From Saprospiraceae bacterium (GTDB lineage: Bacteria > Bacteroidota > Bacteroidia > Chitinophagales > Saprospiraceae): a stretch of DNA of 16,594 nt. The notes under the pieces are model-generated. The model saw nothing but the letters and a program-made list of their open reading frames with translations, was not told the DNA's origin and searched no databases. Shown here one piece after another: positions 7,897 through 15,125 of this stretch. How positions within the stretch are numbered: position 1 is the stretch's first letter; every line of letters begins with the position of its first letter. The stretch is taken from contig JACMLK010000169.1 of NCBI GenBank assembly GCA_014379665.1, positions 1 through 16,594 of the forward strand. The letters are read 5' to 3'. Both the position numbers and the translations under genes were made by a program.

Positions 7897-8769
7897 ATGA
7901 ACAATTTTTCCAAAGTGGTGGCCGGTGTGATCAGATGGGGTAGTTGGGGAGCGAAAATGTCATCAGCCAAGATGGCAGCCATGATTAATTCCTGTGTTGA
8001 AGATGGGGTTACTACCTTCGACCATGCAGACATATACGGCAATTATACTACAGAAAGGGAGTTTGGCGATTCTCTGATCGTCAGCGGGGTGCCCAGGGAT
8101 CAAATCCAATTGATCACCAAATGTGGCATTATCAAACCTTGTTCTGAAAAACCAGGTTTTCAGATCTCTCATTACAATACTTCCAAACGACATATTATAG
8201 AGTCTGTAGATCAGTCATTAGACAATCTGAACACCGATTATATTGATGTGCTCATGATCAACAGACCCAGCCCGGTGATGAATTATCAGGAAATGGCAGA
8301 AGCATTTTATATACTGTCAGAATCAGGCAAAGTCAGGCAGTTTGGGGTAGTAAATTTCTCATCCGATCAGTTGAATGCTTTCCGGAGGTATTTTCCTATC
8401 ATGTCTAACCAAGTGGAATTGTCCATGACGCATCTTACTTCACTGATGGACGGAACCATTGATACCTGTATGCAACATGATATTATTCCTATGTCATGGT
8501 CGCCATTAGGTGGTGGCTCTATTTACACCAACACTAAAGCAGGTCATAAGCTTGAAGCCAGACTACAAAAACTCGCAGATAAATATGGCTGGTCATTGTC
8601 TGATATGGCCCTATTATTTTTATTGTATCATCCTGCGGGTATCGTGCCTGTGGTCAATTATTCCAAAGCCGATAAGATCAGAGAAACGGTTGAATTGCTG
8701 GATGTCGTCATCAGTAACGAACAATGGTTTGAGATTCTCATTGCCTCTACCGGTGAAGAACTCCCATAA
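7897..8769 (+). CDS. YdhF-like aldo/keto reductase with catalytic His replaced by Asn
   Basis: A 290-residue TIM-barrel NAD(P)H-dependent oxidoreductase of the aldo/keto reductase superfamily, closest in appearance to E. coli YdhF: VVAGVIRWGSWG near the start, TTFDHADIYGNY at 39-50, QLITKCGI at 71-78 and MSWSPLGGG at 199-207. The expected tetrad is Asp42, Tyr47, Lys75 and a His in the LLHRPDP-like strand. Here that strand reads DVLMINRPSP, so the His position is Asn122 (codon AAC at 8260-8262). Everything else is intact and no frame break is seen. Asn at this place is known in the AKR6 potassium-channel beta subunits, which reduce carbonyls slowly, so weak catalysis or a sensing role is possible. 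It is cytoplasmic and likely cotranscribed with the TPR lipoprotein 28 bases upstream. Substrate unknown. Confidence 0.92.
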   Translation: MNNFSKVVAGVIRWGSWGAKMSSAKMAAMINSCVEDGVTTFDHADIYGNYTTEREFGDSLIVSGVPRDQIQLITKCGIIKPCSEKPGFQISHYNTSKRHIIESVDQSLDNLNTDYIDVLMINRPSPVMNYQEMAEAFYILSESGKVRQFGVVNFSSDQLNAFRRYFPIMSNQVELSMTHLTSLMDGTIDTCMQHDIIPMSWSPLGGGSIYTNTKAGHKLEARLQKLADKYGWSLSDMALLFLLYHPAGIVPVVNYSKADKIRETVELLDVVISNEQWFEILIASTGEELP

Positions 8770-8813
8770 TTGAGATAGGTTTTAAGTCATTGGTTTAGTA
8801 TGAGAACTATGTT

Positions 8814-8836
8814 ATCAGACTTTCAGATTATCTGAT
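8814..8836. terminator. Small inverted repeat between convergent genes
   Basis: ATCAGA (8814-8819) and TCTGAT (8831-8836) form a 6-bp stem with an 11-base loop in the 58-base gap between the converging reductase and nuclease genes, overlapping the nuclease stop codon. It could serve both strands, but the flanks are not T-rich. Confidence 0.25.
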
Positions 8837-10540
8837 CAACCGGATACTTTTTATGCCATGATTGGTTTGAATAGTAATAATAAATAGTCCACCCGGAATG
8901 ATATGAGGGTGTATGTTAATTTCATTTTCAGATTCGGTCAAGGTATAATGAGCCAATATTCTACCCATAATATCTACTATGGAAATATGTATATCGCCGT
9001 CTGGAAAAGCCACTGATGTTATGATAAGCTCATCATCAACCCATTTTAGCTGAATGTTCGGATCCTGGTTATCACCATCAGCCGTACCGGAAACGCCGGG
9101 TAGTAGAAAATCACATACCACCGGTAAATGATCAGACGCTGTCTCCACATCTCCTGCTTGAAGACCTGTTTCTGCTAGTTGTGCTGATGTAAGTGATGGT
9201 GTCCACAAAGAGAAAGCATTTTTGAGTTCCATAACAGATCCGGTATACACCACATAATCCAGTCTGCCGGCGCTAAAACTCCCCTGAGAACTGTTCCATG
9301 TAAATGTTGAAGGCAGGTTTGTGACAGCTGGTTTAGCGTCTTCGAGTGCTGTATCATCCCAATCAGGGTCAAAGTCAGGTCCGTATGTATTATTATTGTA
9401 TATATCTCCGGTAATGAGGGTTTGCTGCTGAGAACGAAAACCCACCAGATTGGTGTCACCCAAAATGATGACAGACGTATTTTGAGCTACCTGGAAAGGA
9501 GATATACCATATCTCACACTTCTTACAAACGACATGACATTGTCTACTTCGAGCTGACGATCGTTTTCATTTTCGCAACATGGCAAATGCATGACTATAA
9601 AAACCAAGTGTTCCGTACCCAGATCTATAAGAAAAGCCCCATTACCATTGATACTGCGCTTATCAATCACAGGATATCGGCTCACTACCCTTATGTCGGG
9701 ATTTACCTCCGAGTGGTACCATGTTTGGTTTCCGGTCGGAGGGAGGAAGGTTTCGATCAGATTGGCTGTCTGCAAAGATGAATTGTCGTATATTTCACAA
9801 AAACCAATGATGTCCGGCTTTGAAGCCTGAAAAATCCTTCTAAAAGCATTTTGGGTGAAGGGATCAAACAGGTTGTCTCTAAGTACATTATAGGACATGA
9901 TCCTTAGGTGATCGGCATTTTCTTTTTTAATGGAAAATGGCTTTGGAGTATATTTTAAATTATTATTGAAACTGTAAGTATATCCACCATTTCCGTTTGG
10001 TGCTATATCTCCGCTTAACGATTCGTCGGAGAAAATGATTTTTATCTGATTACCCATGGTAGCACCGGAAGTTCCGTAGAAATATTTCCTGGCTATGCAT
10101 AATTCAAAACGTTCACTTGTCACCGTAGGTAGTGTGACCAGACTCAGGTCATTGTGATAAATCTGTCTGTTGAAATTAGCGCCGTAATATAATCCGTTTC
10201 TTTCTCCGAAATAATACACTATTTCAGCCCCTATGCCGTTTTTTGACAGTCCTGTATTGATATTATTGTCCGTGTCGATATATATGGTGAGATCATTTGA
10301 AGATTGAAGATTGATTTCATTGTTGATATCAATGTACAGAAAAAGGTAAGTTTCATCGTTACTGATTCTGACGTCAGTGATATCAGCACCATTACTTTTA
10401 CCGTCACCGGCAGGATCAGCATATGACTTCACATGACTGCCATTCCAGTCTGAAAAATCTTCGTCCAGAAAAATTTGCTGACCCGAAATATGGTCAGACG
10501 ATATTAAAATAAAAGTCAGGTAAAATATGAATCTCCGCAT
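8828..10540 (-). CDS. Secreted endonuclease/exonuclease/phosphatase-family protein with type IX sorting tail
   Basis: 570 codons from ATG at 10540. An upstream in-frame ATG at 10585 lies beyond the promoter box and gives no signal peptide, while the chosen start gives one (MRRFIFYLTFILISS..., cut near GQQ). Residues about 22-195 form a beta-sandwich like CBM9/DOMON domains (ITDVRISNDETYLFLYIDIN). Residues 210-480 are the metal-dependent EEP fold: SYN with Asn218, Glu249 in GFCEIYD, His318 in VMHLP, Asp362/Asn364 in ILGDTNL, RLDY with Asp428, and SDHLP with Asp470/His471. All expected catalytic positions are present. Residues 505-570 look like a T9SS type A sorting tail (IVDIMGRIL, then PGGLFIITIQT). 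The likely job is an extracellular or cell-surface nuclease or phosphodiesterase for scavenging DNA, RNA or phosphate. Substrate is not determined by sequence. Confidence 0.9.
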   Translation of the reverse strand: MRRFIFYLTFILISSDHISGQQIFLDEDFSDWNGSHVKSYADPAGDGKSNGADITDVRISNDETYLFLYIDINNEINLQSSNDLTIYIDTDNNINTGLSKNGIGAEIVYYFGERNGLYYGANFNRQIYHNDLSLVTLPTVTSERFELCIARKYFYGTSGATMGNQIKIIFSDESLSGDIAPNGNGGYTYSFNNNLKYTPKPFSIKKENADHLRIMSYNVLRDNLFDPFTQNAFRRIFQASKPDIIGFCEIYDNSSLQTANLIETFLPPTGNQTWYHSEVNPDIRVVSRYPVIDKRSINGNGAFLIDLGTEHLVFIVMHLPCCENENDRQLEVDNVMSFVRSVRYGISPFQVAQNTSVIILGDTNLVGFRSQQQTLITGDIYNNNTYGPDFDPDWDDTALEDAKPAVTNLPSTFTWNSSQGSFSAGRLDYVVYTGSVMELKNAFSLWTPSLTSAQLAETGLQAGDVETASDHLPVVCDFLLPGVSGTADGDNQDPNIQLKWVDDELIITSVAFPDGDIHISIVDIMGRILAHYTLTESENEINIHPHIIPGGLFIITIQTNHGIKSIRLIR

Positions 10541-10567
10541 AGAATGACTTAATGGTGAAAAACGATG

Positions 10568-10575
10568 CAAATGTA
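10568..10575 (-). promoter_or_regulatory. Candidate -7 promoter box for the secreted nuclease
   Basis: The minus strand reads TACATTTG, an exact TAnnTTTG match, 27 bases before the ATG at 10540. It lies inside the longer reading starting at 10585, which argues for the shorter protein. Confidence 0.45.
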
Positions 10576-10680
10576 GACAAAGCATTGGGACACTTAAGTA
10601 TAAAATGGTAGTTTCTTTGAATCATCTTTTGATAGTGCTACATTTTTATAACTGAAACTTAAGAATTAAATTCCATTTAT

Positions 10681-10688
10681 TACTTTTG
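10681..10688 (+). promoter_or_regulatory. Candidate -7 promoter box for the Nudix gene
   Basis: TACTTTTG is an exact TAnnTTTG match ending 34 bases before the ATG at 10723. The nuclease box on the opposite strand lies about 105 bases away, so the two divergent genes have separate promoters in one intergenic region. Confidence 0.45.
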
Positions 10689-10722
10689 TATCTTTCAGAG
10701 TCTGAATCTAAATGAGGTTAAA

Positions 10723-11298
10723 ATGACCGCTCGTATCAAAATCATCCAGGAAACCACGCTTTATAAAGGTTGGTCGACATTAAAGAAATATATCATTTCA
10801 TACACCAGACGGGATGGACGGAAAGAAAAACACACACGGGAGATATACAACAGCGGAGATGGTGCTGCGGTATTGCTCTACAATCCTTCTGAAAAAAAGA
10901 TCCTGCTCATTCGTCAGTTTAGGTTGCCTGTACTCCTGAGTGGTCATCCGACAGGTTTTATCATCGAATGCTGCGCCGGCATGCTCGATGAGTTGGATCC
11001 TGAACAAGCTATCATCAAAGAAATCAAAGAAGAAACCGGATATCAGGTACAGGAAGTTACCAAAATTTACGAAGCCTTTGCTACGCCAGGTGCACACATG
11101 GAGAAGATCCATTTTTATACAGCGAAGTATGATGCTACCATGAAATTGAACAGCGGCGGCGGAGAGCTCTCTGAGCAGGAAGATATTGAATTATTGGAGT
11201 ATGACTATGGAGATATTCAGGGGTTACTGAATTCAGGGGAGATTATTGATGCCAAGACGATTGTATTGCTTCAGTGGGCCTGGAGAGAGTTGGTGTAG
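10723..11298 (+). CDS. nudK: NudK-like Nudix hydrolase (GDP-mannose / nucleoside-diphosphate-sugar pyrophosphatase)
   Basis: 191 residues, the length of E. coli NudK, which cleaves GDP-mannose to GMP and mannose 1-phosphate. The first 80 residues follow the NudK/ADP-ribose pyrophosphatase pattern (YTRRDGRKEKHTREIY, then AAVLLYNPSEKKILLIRQFR). The Nudix box runs about 86-107, with the metal-binding core KEIKEETGY (Glu100, Glu103, Glu104). The box is one residue shorter than the canonical GX5EX7REUXEEXGU and has Lys in place of the Arg, as in NudK as I remember it. The C-terminal GGGELSEQEDIELLE also matches the NudK GGG...EDIEVLE motif. It is cytoplasmic and acts as a homodimer in the family. 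It is monocistronic, with its own -7 box and a strong downstream hairpin. Activity on ADP-ribose instead cannot be excluded. Confidence 0.85.
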   Translation: MTARIKIIQETTLYKGWSTLKKYIISYTRRDGRKEKHTREIYNSGDGAAVLLYNPSEKKILLIRQFRLPVLLSGHPTGFIIECCAGMLDELDPEQAIIKEIKEETGYQVQEVTKIYEAFATPGAHMEKIHFYTAKYDATMKLNSGGGELSEQEDIELLEYDYGDIQGLLNSGEIIDAKTIVLLQWAWRELV

Positions 11299-11311
11299 CT
11301 TGACTTATGTC

Positions 11312-11338
11312 AAATTGTTTGGAATTATCAAACAATTT
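11312..11338 (+). terminator. Strong hairpin terminator of the Nudix gene
   Basis: AAATTGTTTG (11312-11321) and CAAACAATTT (11329-11338) form a perfect 10-bp stem with a 7-base loop, 13 bases after the stop, followed by a T-rich run (ATTTATTTTTACTTTT). This is the best terminator in the window. A competing stem TTGAC/GTCAA (11300-11313) overlaps its first bases. Confidence 0.75.
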
Positions 11339-11364
11339 AAAATTTATTTTTACTTTTATGGGGT

Positions 11365-11372
11365 TACATTTG
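11365..11372 (+). promoter_or_regulatory. Candidate -7 promoter box for the barrel/CHAT operon
   Basis: TACATTTG is an exact TAnnTTTG match just past the Nudix terminator. It ends 23 bases before the GTG at 11396, implying a leader of about 18 bases. It would drive both the barrel gene and the CHAT gene. Confidence 0.45.
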
Positions 11373-11395
11373 AAGATTATTTTCATCAAGAGTAA

Positions 11396-12262
11396 GTGAT
11401 TTATTTTTTAATCTTTCAAAACACCAAATGTTATGCGAAGTTTTTAATTTTTTGTTTGGTTATTTTTCTTCTTGCAGGAAATACTAAAACTTTATGTCAA
11501 TCTTTAACCATCGATTACAAAACCTTAAGTATAAATTCTGGAGAAAAAAAGTATTTTAAGGTCGGAGAATTTATAAGTGTAAAAATTGCACATTATGATA
11601 TTGATACATCTGACAAATTTGTTGTAGAAATTACGGGTGAACAATATGAAAACACCTCCGGAATAGATGCCTTCAAAAAAATGACAAAGGTTGATAAAGA
11701 AAATTTAACTTCGGGCGATGAATATTTTTTACTTTCACTACAAATACCCGATAAAGACAAATCAATCATTAAAATTACTAGATTTAAACCAGATGGTAAG
11801 ACAAAACTGGAAGAAAGATCTTATTTTTTCAGGAATCGGGGCGGACTAAAATTTGATGTAAGTTCAGGGTTTTTTGTCACCAATCTTAGAGATGAAGTTT
11901 ATGTTTTAAAATACATAGACACTGTAAGTAAACAAATCATCCGTGATGATAACGGCAAAACAAGACTAGGAATAGGATTGCTTGCGCACCTTCATTGCAG
12001 AAGTCAAAAATGGCTATCCGGAGGCCTCACTGGTGGTTTTGAAATCAATAATGATTCGAAAGTAGGATTTTTGGGCGGTGCATCACTATTTTTTGGATAT
12101 GATAAAAAGTTTGTTTTATCCGTAGGGGCTGCATTTAGTAAAATAAAAACTATCAGCAATTTATACAAAGTAGATGAGATCGTGCCGTCCACAGTAAGTG
12201 TTGTACCTACCGTAGATATCTGGAAGATGGGATGGTTTACGTCAATGACATATAATTTTTAA
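11396..12262 (+). CDS. Secreted protein with probable C-terminal outer-membrane barrel, first gene of the CHAT operon
   Basis: 288 codons. The start is GTG at 11396: an in-frame TAA lies at 11393-11395 and there is no early in-frame ATG. A hydrophobic stretch (AKFLIFCLVIFLLAG) ending near TLCQ looks like a signal peptide with a long polar n-region. Mature residues about 37-145 look like one beta-sandwich domain (FKVGEFISVKIAHYDIDTSD, then a RSYFFRN edge). Residues about 150-288 look like short antiparallel barrel strands with Gly-aromatic alternation (LGIGLLAHLHCR, WLSGGLTGGFEI, VGFLGGASLFFGYDK, FVLSVGAAFSKI), ending in the aromatic C-terminus MTYNF expected for an outer-membrane protein. I do not recognise a named family. 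Its stop is 40 bases before the CHAT frame on the same strand with no terminator between, so cotranscription is likely. Base use is visibly AT-rich. Confidence 0.75.
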   Translation: MIYFLIFQNTKCYAKFLIFCLVIFLLAGNTKTLCQSLTIDYKTLSINSGEKKYFKVGEFISVKIAHYDIDTSDKFVVEITGEQYENTSGIDAFKKMTKVDKENLTSGDEYFLLSLQIPDKDKSIIKITRFKPDGKTKLEERSYFFRNRGGLKFDVSSGFFVTNLRDEVYVLKYIDTVSKQIIRDDNGKTRLGIGLLAHLHCRSQKWLSGGLTGGFEINNDSKVGFLGGASLFFGYDKKFVLSVGAAFSKIKTISNLYKVDEIVPSTVSVVPTVDIWKMGWFTSMTYNF

Positions 12263-12302
12263 AATTCTTCAATAATAATCTTAATTTTGATTGTCAAAAT
12301 GA

Positions 12303-15044
12303 TTGGAATTGAATTTCTTAAAATATCCAGATTACATTACTGGCACTCTTTATGTTCTTAAAAAACAAAGACTACTTTATGGATGGTTGTTTGTTTTTAC
12401 TGCTTTATTGATAATTTCATGTTCTGAAGAAAAAGTAAACTCAATTTCTTTAAAAGAGATCATTTTTGTACCTGACATTCACGACATCAAAGAAATATTC
12501 ACCGCAGACTCATTGCTTTTTTATGAAAAAGAAGCTTTAGCAAAAGTGAGCTATATTAAGATTTTAAAACAAAACAATTTAAATCAAGTCAACCGGCAAT
12601 ATATTAAATCCAAATTACTTCAATTATCAGAGGATAGCTCCGAAGTAAATTCTCTTTATACAGATCTATGCCGGGCTACAGTTACTCCAAAGCATTTTGC
12701 AACCTGCCTGCAATTGTCAGCATTTGAATTAAATTCGGGTAAAAGCCTCACTTGTATGGATGAAATCAGAATGGTATTAAATGATGATATTTCACAGTAT
12801 TACAAAGGTATTTCGGGGTATGTACTTGCAAGATATCATTTTGAACGCAAAAATGATCTGGACTCAGCCTGGCAATATATTATGTTGGCCAGAAGTGCTT
12901 TTGAAAACACAAAAGTCATCACCCCATTATATCAGGAATGTTTAGAGCTGGTCACCTCTTTTTGTATGTATAAACGTAAAAATCTGCTCTCTGTCAGATT
13001 TGCTAATGTGATGTTTGAGTTTAAAAAGTATTTTCCGGTGGCTGATAGTTTAGACCAGGCAAGGGCTTTTGCCAACAGGGCATTTATAATGTTCAGAGCA
13101 GGAGATTTTCTAGGTACTACAGAAGATATTGAAAGTGGTTTAAAGCTTATCCAACCCAATCATCACCCCGAATTGTATCAAAACCTGATGAAATCGTATC
13201 TCGCAATCTATATGTTACGGGGACAGAATACTCTGTGGCAAAATACGGCGGATAATATTAATGGAAATATAAGAGTTTCCGGAAAAGATTGTATAGAAAT
13301 GAACCGTTGGTACGGTCAGTTTTATGCAAATTCCGGGTTATATCAGCAAGCTATTCCATATCTGAAGCTGGCCCTGCAAAAGGAAAAAGAAAAAGGACTG
13401 GTGTATTCTGCGAGGTATTCTACTTTATGTTTTTTGCTATCTCAATGCTATGGAAATCTACATAATTTTAGTCAGGCATTGGAATATATGGCACATAATA
13501 AATCGCTCCGGAATTATGAAATTAATCAAATGCTGGAGCACCTTTCAAAATCAAAGGGATATTCCTTTGTCACCGGATTACGATGTGGGAATATCTATTT
13601 TTCGAAATATAAACATACAGGACAATTAGCATCACTTTTACAGTCGAAATCTTATCTTGATTTTTTGAATAAAGTGATGTTTGGTCAGTTCAAAGTCGCC
13701 GAAGAAAATGCCATCCTTCAATTTTATCTGGAGAGCGGTCAGGATTATTTTCATCTGGGTATGGAAGTCTGCTTTGAATTATGGGTAAAGACAGGCGAGG
13801 TAAAATATAGGGAAGACTACATTCAATATAGTGAAAAGAACAAAAACAGTCTGATGTATCGGGACATTATGATTTCTCAACGAACAGCAGGATTGCCCGA
13901 CAGTTTGATTGACCTGGAGCGGAAATTGAAATCTTCGATCAAAAGAGAACAACTTAAAGGACTGAGAGACAACCGTAAATTTAATGAAATCATAGAAAAA
14001 TACGCTGCGCTGGAAGATATCTTCCAGAATAAATTTCCTGAATTTTTTACCAGTGGGTTAATCATGAACATAGAATCTCTTGCTGATATACAGAAAAAAA
14101 TACCCGATGACAGTACCACCATACTTCATATCAGTGAAGTAAATAGACACCTTTATTTTTCTGCCATCAGCCAAAAGGGAATTAGCATTGCAAAGTCACT
14201 ATTGACAGATGAAATCAGAAAATCCATGGACAGTCTTTTACAGATTATAAAATTTACACTCCCGGTTTCACCTGTTGACCAGCAAAATATGTCCTTTGAA
14301 CTTTATCAAAAGATGATACCAATGGAGATAAGATCAGCCTTAAACCCATCACTGATCGTAGTTCCGGATGGTATATTCAATCGTTTTCCGTTAGCGGCTT
14401 TTGTTTCCGAAAAAAGAACTTTACCCAAACGCCTGACAGAAATAGACTATCTCCACAAACAATTTAATATCAGTTATGCCCCTTCTGTCAAGATGCTGCA
14501 ACGAAAATTAGAAAGTCAACATTTAAGTGGGGACCAGGTTGCCATTTTTGCCTTTTCAGACATAGAGACCATCCGATCATCACAACGAACCTATCTTCCT
14601 GAACTACCCGGCACCTATAGTGAAGCCGTGAATCTGCAAAAAAAATATCAGGGATCTTCATTGTTTGCCGGAAAACAAGCTACTAAAGCCAATTTTATGA
14701 AAGTGTATCAGGATACTACTGTGGCTTACATCCACCTGGCCGTACACGGTCTTGCCAACGGTAGCCGTGTCGACGATGTGAAACTGTACTTCCGAACAAA
14801 TACTGGCGGTTTAGACAGTTTATACGGATATGAATTGCTTGACATGAGTGGAAAAGCTAAAAAAATAGTGCTTTCTGCCTGTCAGTCAGGGCTTGGAGTG
14901 TCCAAGGCAGGGGAAGGAAATTACTCTCTTCCCCGATATTTTATGATCAATGGAGCCATTTCAGTTATAGCCAGCCTTTGGGATGTAAGCGATCAGACAG
15001 GGCTGGATCCATTAAATAGTGTAAATTTTATTTTGAAAAACTGA
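12303..15044 (+). CDS. TPR-like lipoprotein with C-terminal CHAT (caspase-like) domain; unusual start and truncated C-terminus
   Basis: The open frame runs 913 codons from a TTG at 12303, directly after an in-frame TGA (12300-12302), with no ATG until about codon 152. A hydrophobic lipoprotein signal ends LLIISC (Cys40), so the mature protein should be exported and lipidated. Residues about 60-530 are helical TPR-like repeats (for example YGQFYANSGLYQQAIPYLKL at 337-356). A coiled segment (about 530-575) leads to the CHAT domain, about 600-900. It contains SLIVVPDGIFNRFPLAAF (683-700), His815 in HLAVHG and Cys860 in LSACQSG, the expected protease dyad. The fold stops soon after SLWDVSD (891-897), lacking the helices and last strand that CHAT domains normally carry, so it seems truncated by some 50-70 residues. 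Other TPR-CHAT proteins act as proteases or inactive scaffolds; an envelope-anchored one is of interest. Activity here is uncertain. Confidence 0.85.
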   Translation: MELNFLKYPDYITGTLYVLKKQRLLYGWLFVFTALLIISCSEEKVNSISLKEIIFVPDIHDIKEIFTADSLLFYEKEALAKVSYIKILKQNNLNQVNRQYIKSKLLQLSEDSSEVNSLYTDLCRATVTPKHFATCLQLSAFELNSGKSLTCMDEIRMVLNDDISQYYKGISGYVLARYHFERKNDLDSAWQYIMLARSAFENTKVITPLYQECLELVTSFCMYKRKNLLSVRFANVMFEFKKYFPVADSLDQARAFANRAFIMFRAGDFLGTTEDIESGLKLIQPNHHPELYQNLMKSYLAIYMLRGQNTLWQNTADNINGNIRVSGKDCIEMNRWYGQFYANSGLYQQAIPYLKLALQKEKEKGLVYSARYSTLCFLLSQCYGNLHNFSQALEYMAHNKSLRNYEINQMLEHLSKSKGYSFVTGLRCGNIYFSKYKHTGQLASLLQSKSYLDFLNKVMFGQFKVAEENAILQFYLESGQDYFHLGMEVCFELWVKTGEVKYREDYIQYSEKNKNSLMYRDIMISQRTAGLPDSLIDLERKLKSSIKREQLKGLRDNRKFNEIIEKYAALEDIFQNKFPEFFTSGLIMNIESLADIQKKIPDDSTTILHISEVNRHLYFSAISQKGISIAKSLLTDEIRKSMDSLLQIIKFTLPVSPVDQQNMSFELYQKMIPMEIRSALNPSLIVVPDGIFNRFPLAAFVSEKRTLPKRLTEIDYLHKQFNISYAPSVKMLQRKLESQHLSGDQVAIFAFSDIETIRSSQRTYLPELPGTYSEAVNLQKKYQGSSLFAGKQATKANFMKVYQDTTVAYIHLAVHGLANGSRVDDVKLYFRTNTGGLDSLYGYELLDMSGKAKKIVLSACQSGLGVSKAGEGNYSLPRYFMINGAISVIASLWDVSDQTGLDPLNSVNFILKN
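12352..12366 (+). promoter_or_regulatory. ATG plus A AAA AAC slippery heptamer at the CHAT gene start
   Basis: An ATG at 12352 is out of frame with the CHAT gene and is followed, three codons on, by AAAAAAC (12360-12366), phased as A AAA AAC. A -1 shift there, or one extra A in the run of six, puts this ATG in the CHAT frame and yields MFLK followed by QRLLYGWLFVFTALLIISC-type sequence, a textbook lipoprotein signal. Without a shift the ATG reading ends after 19 codons. It could also be a sequencing error or a mutation. Confidence 0.35.
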
Positions 15045-15057
15045 ATAAACACATATC

Positions 15058-15077
15058 AATATGGTACTTTCCATATT
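15058..15077. repeat. Inverted repeat between the converging CHAT and lipoprotein genes
   Basis: AATATGG (15058-15064) and CCATATT (15071-15077) form a perfect 7-bp stem with a 6-base loop, 13 bases after the CHAT stop and 48 before the neighbouring stop on the minus strand. There is no T-tract, so a terminator role is uncertain. It could instead mark the breakpoint where the CHAT gene lost its 3' end. Confidence 0.4.
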
Positions 15078-15125
15078 ACCCGAAAAAGTTAATTAATTGA
15101 AAGATGCTTGATTAAAGATGGTTTA

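Noticed and set aside
10541..10585. N-terminal extension of the secreted nuclease
   Set aside because: It adds MLCLHLHRFSPLSHS ahead of a complete signal peptide and spans the promoter box at 10568-10575.
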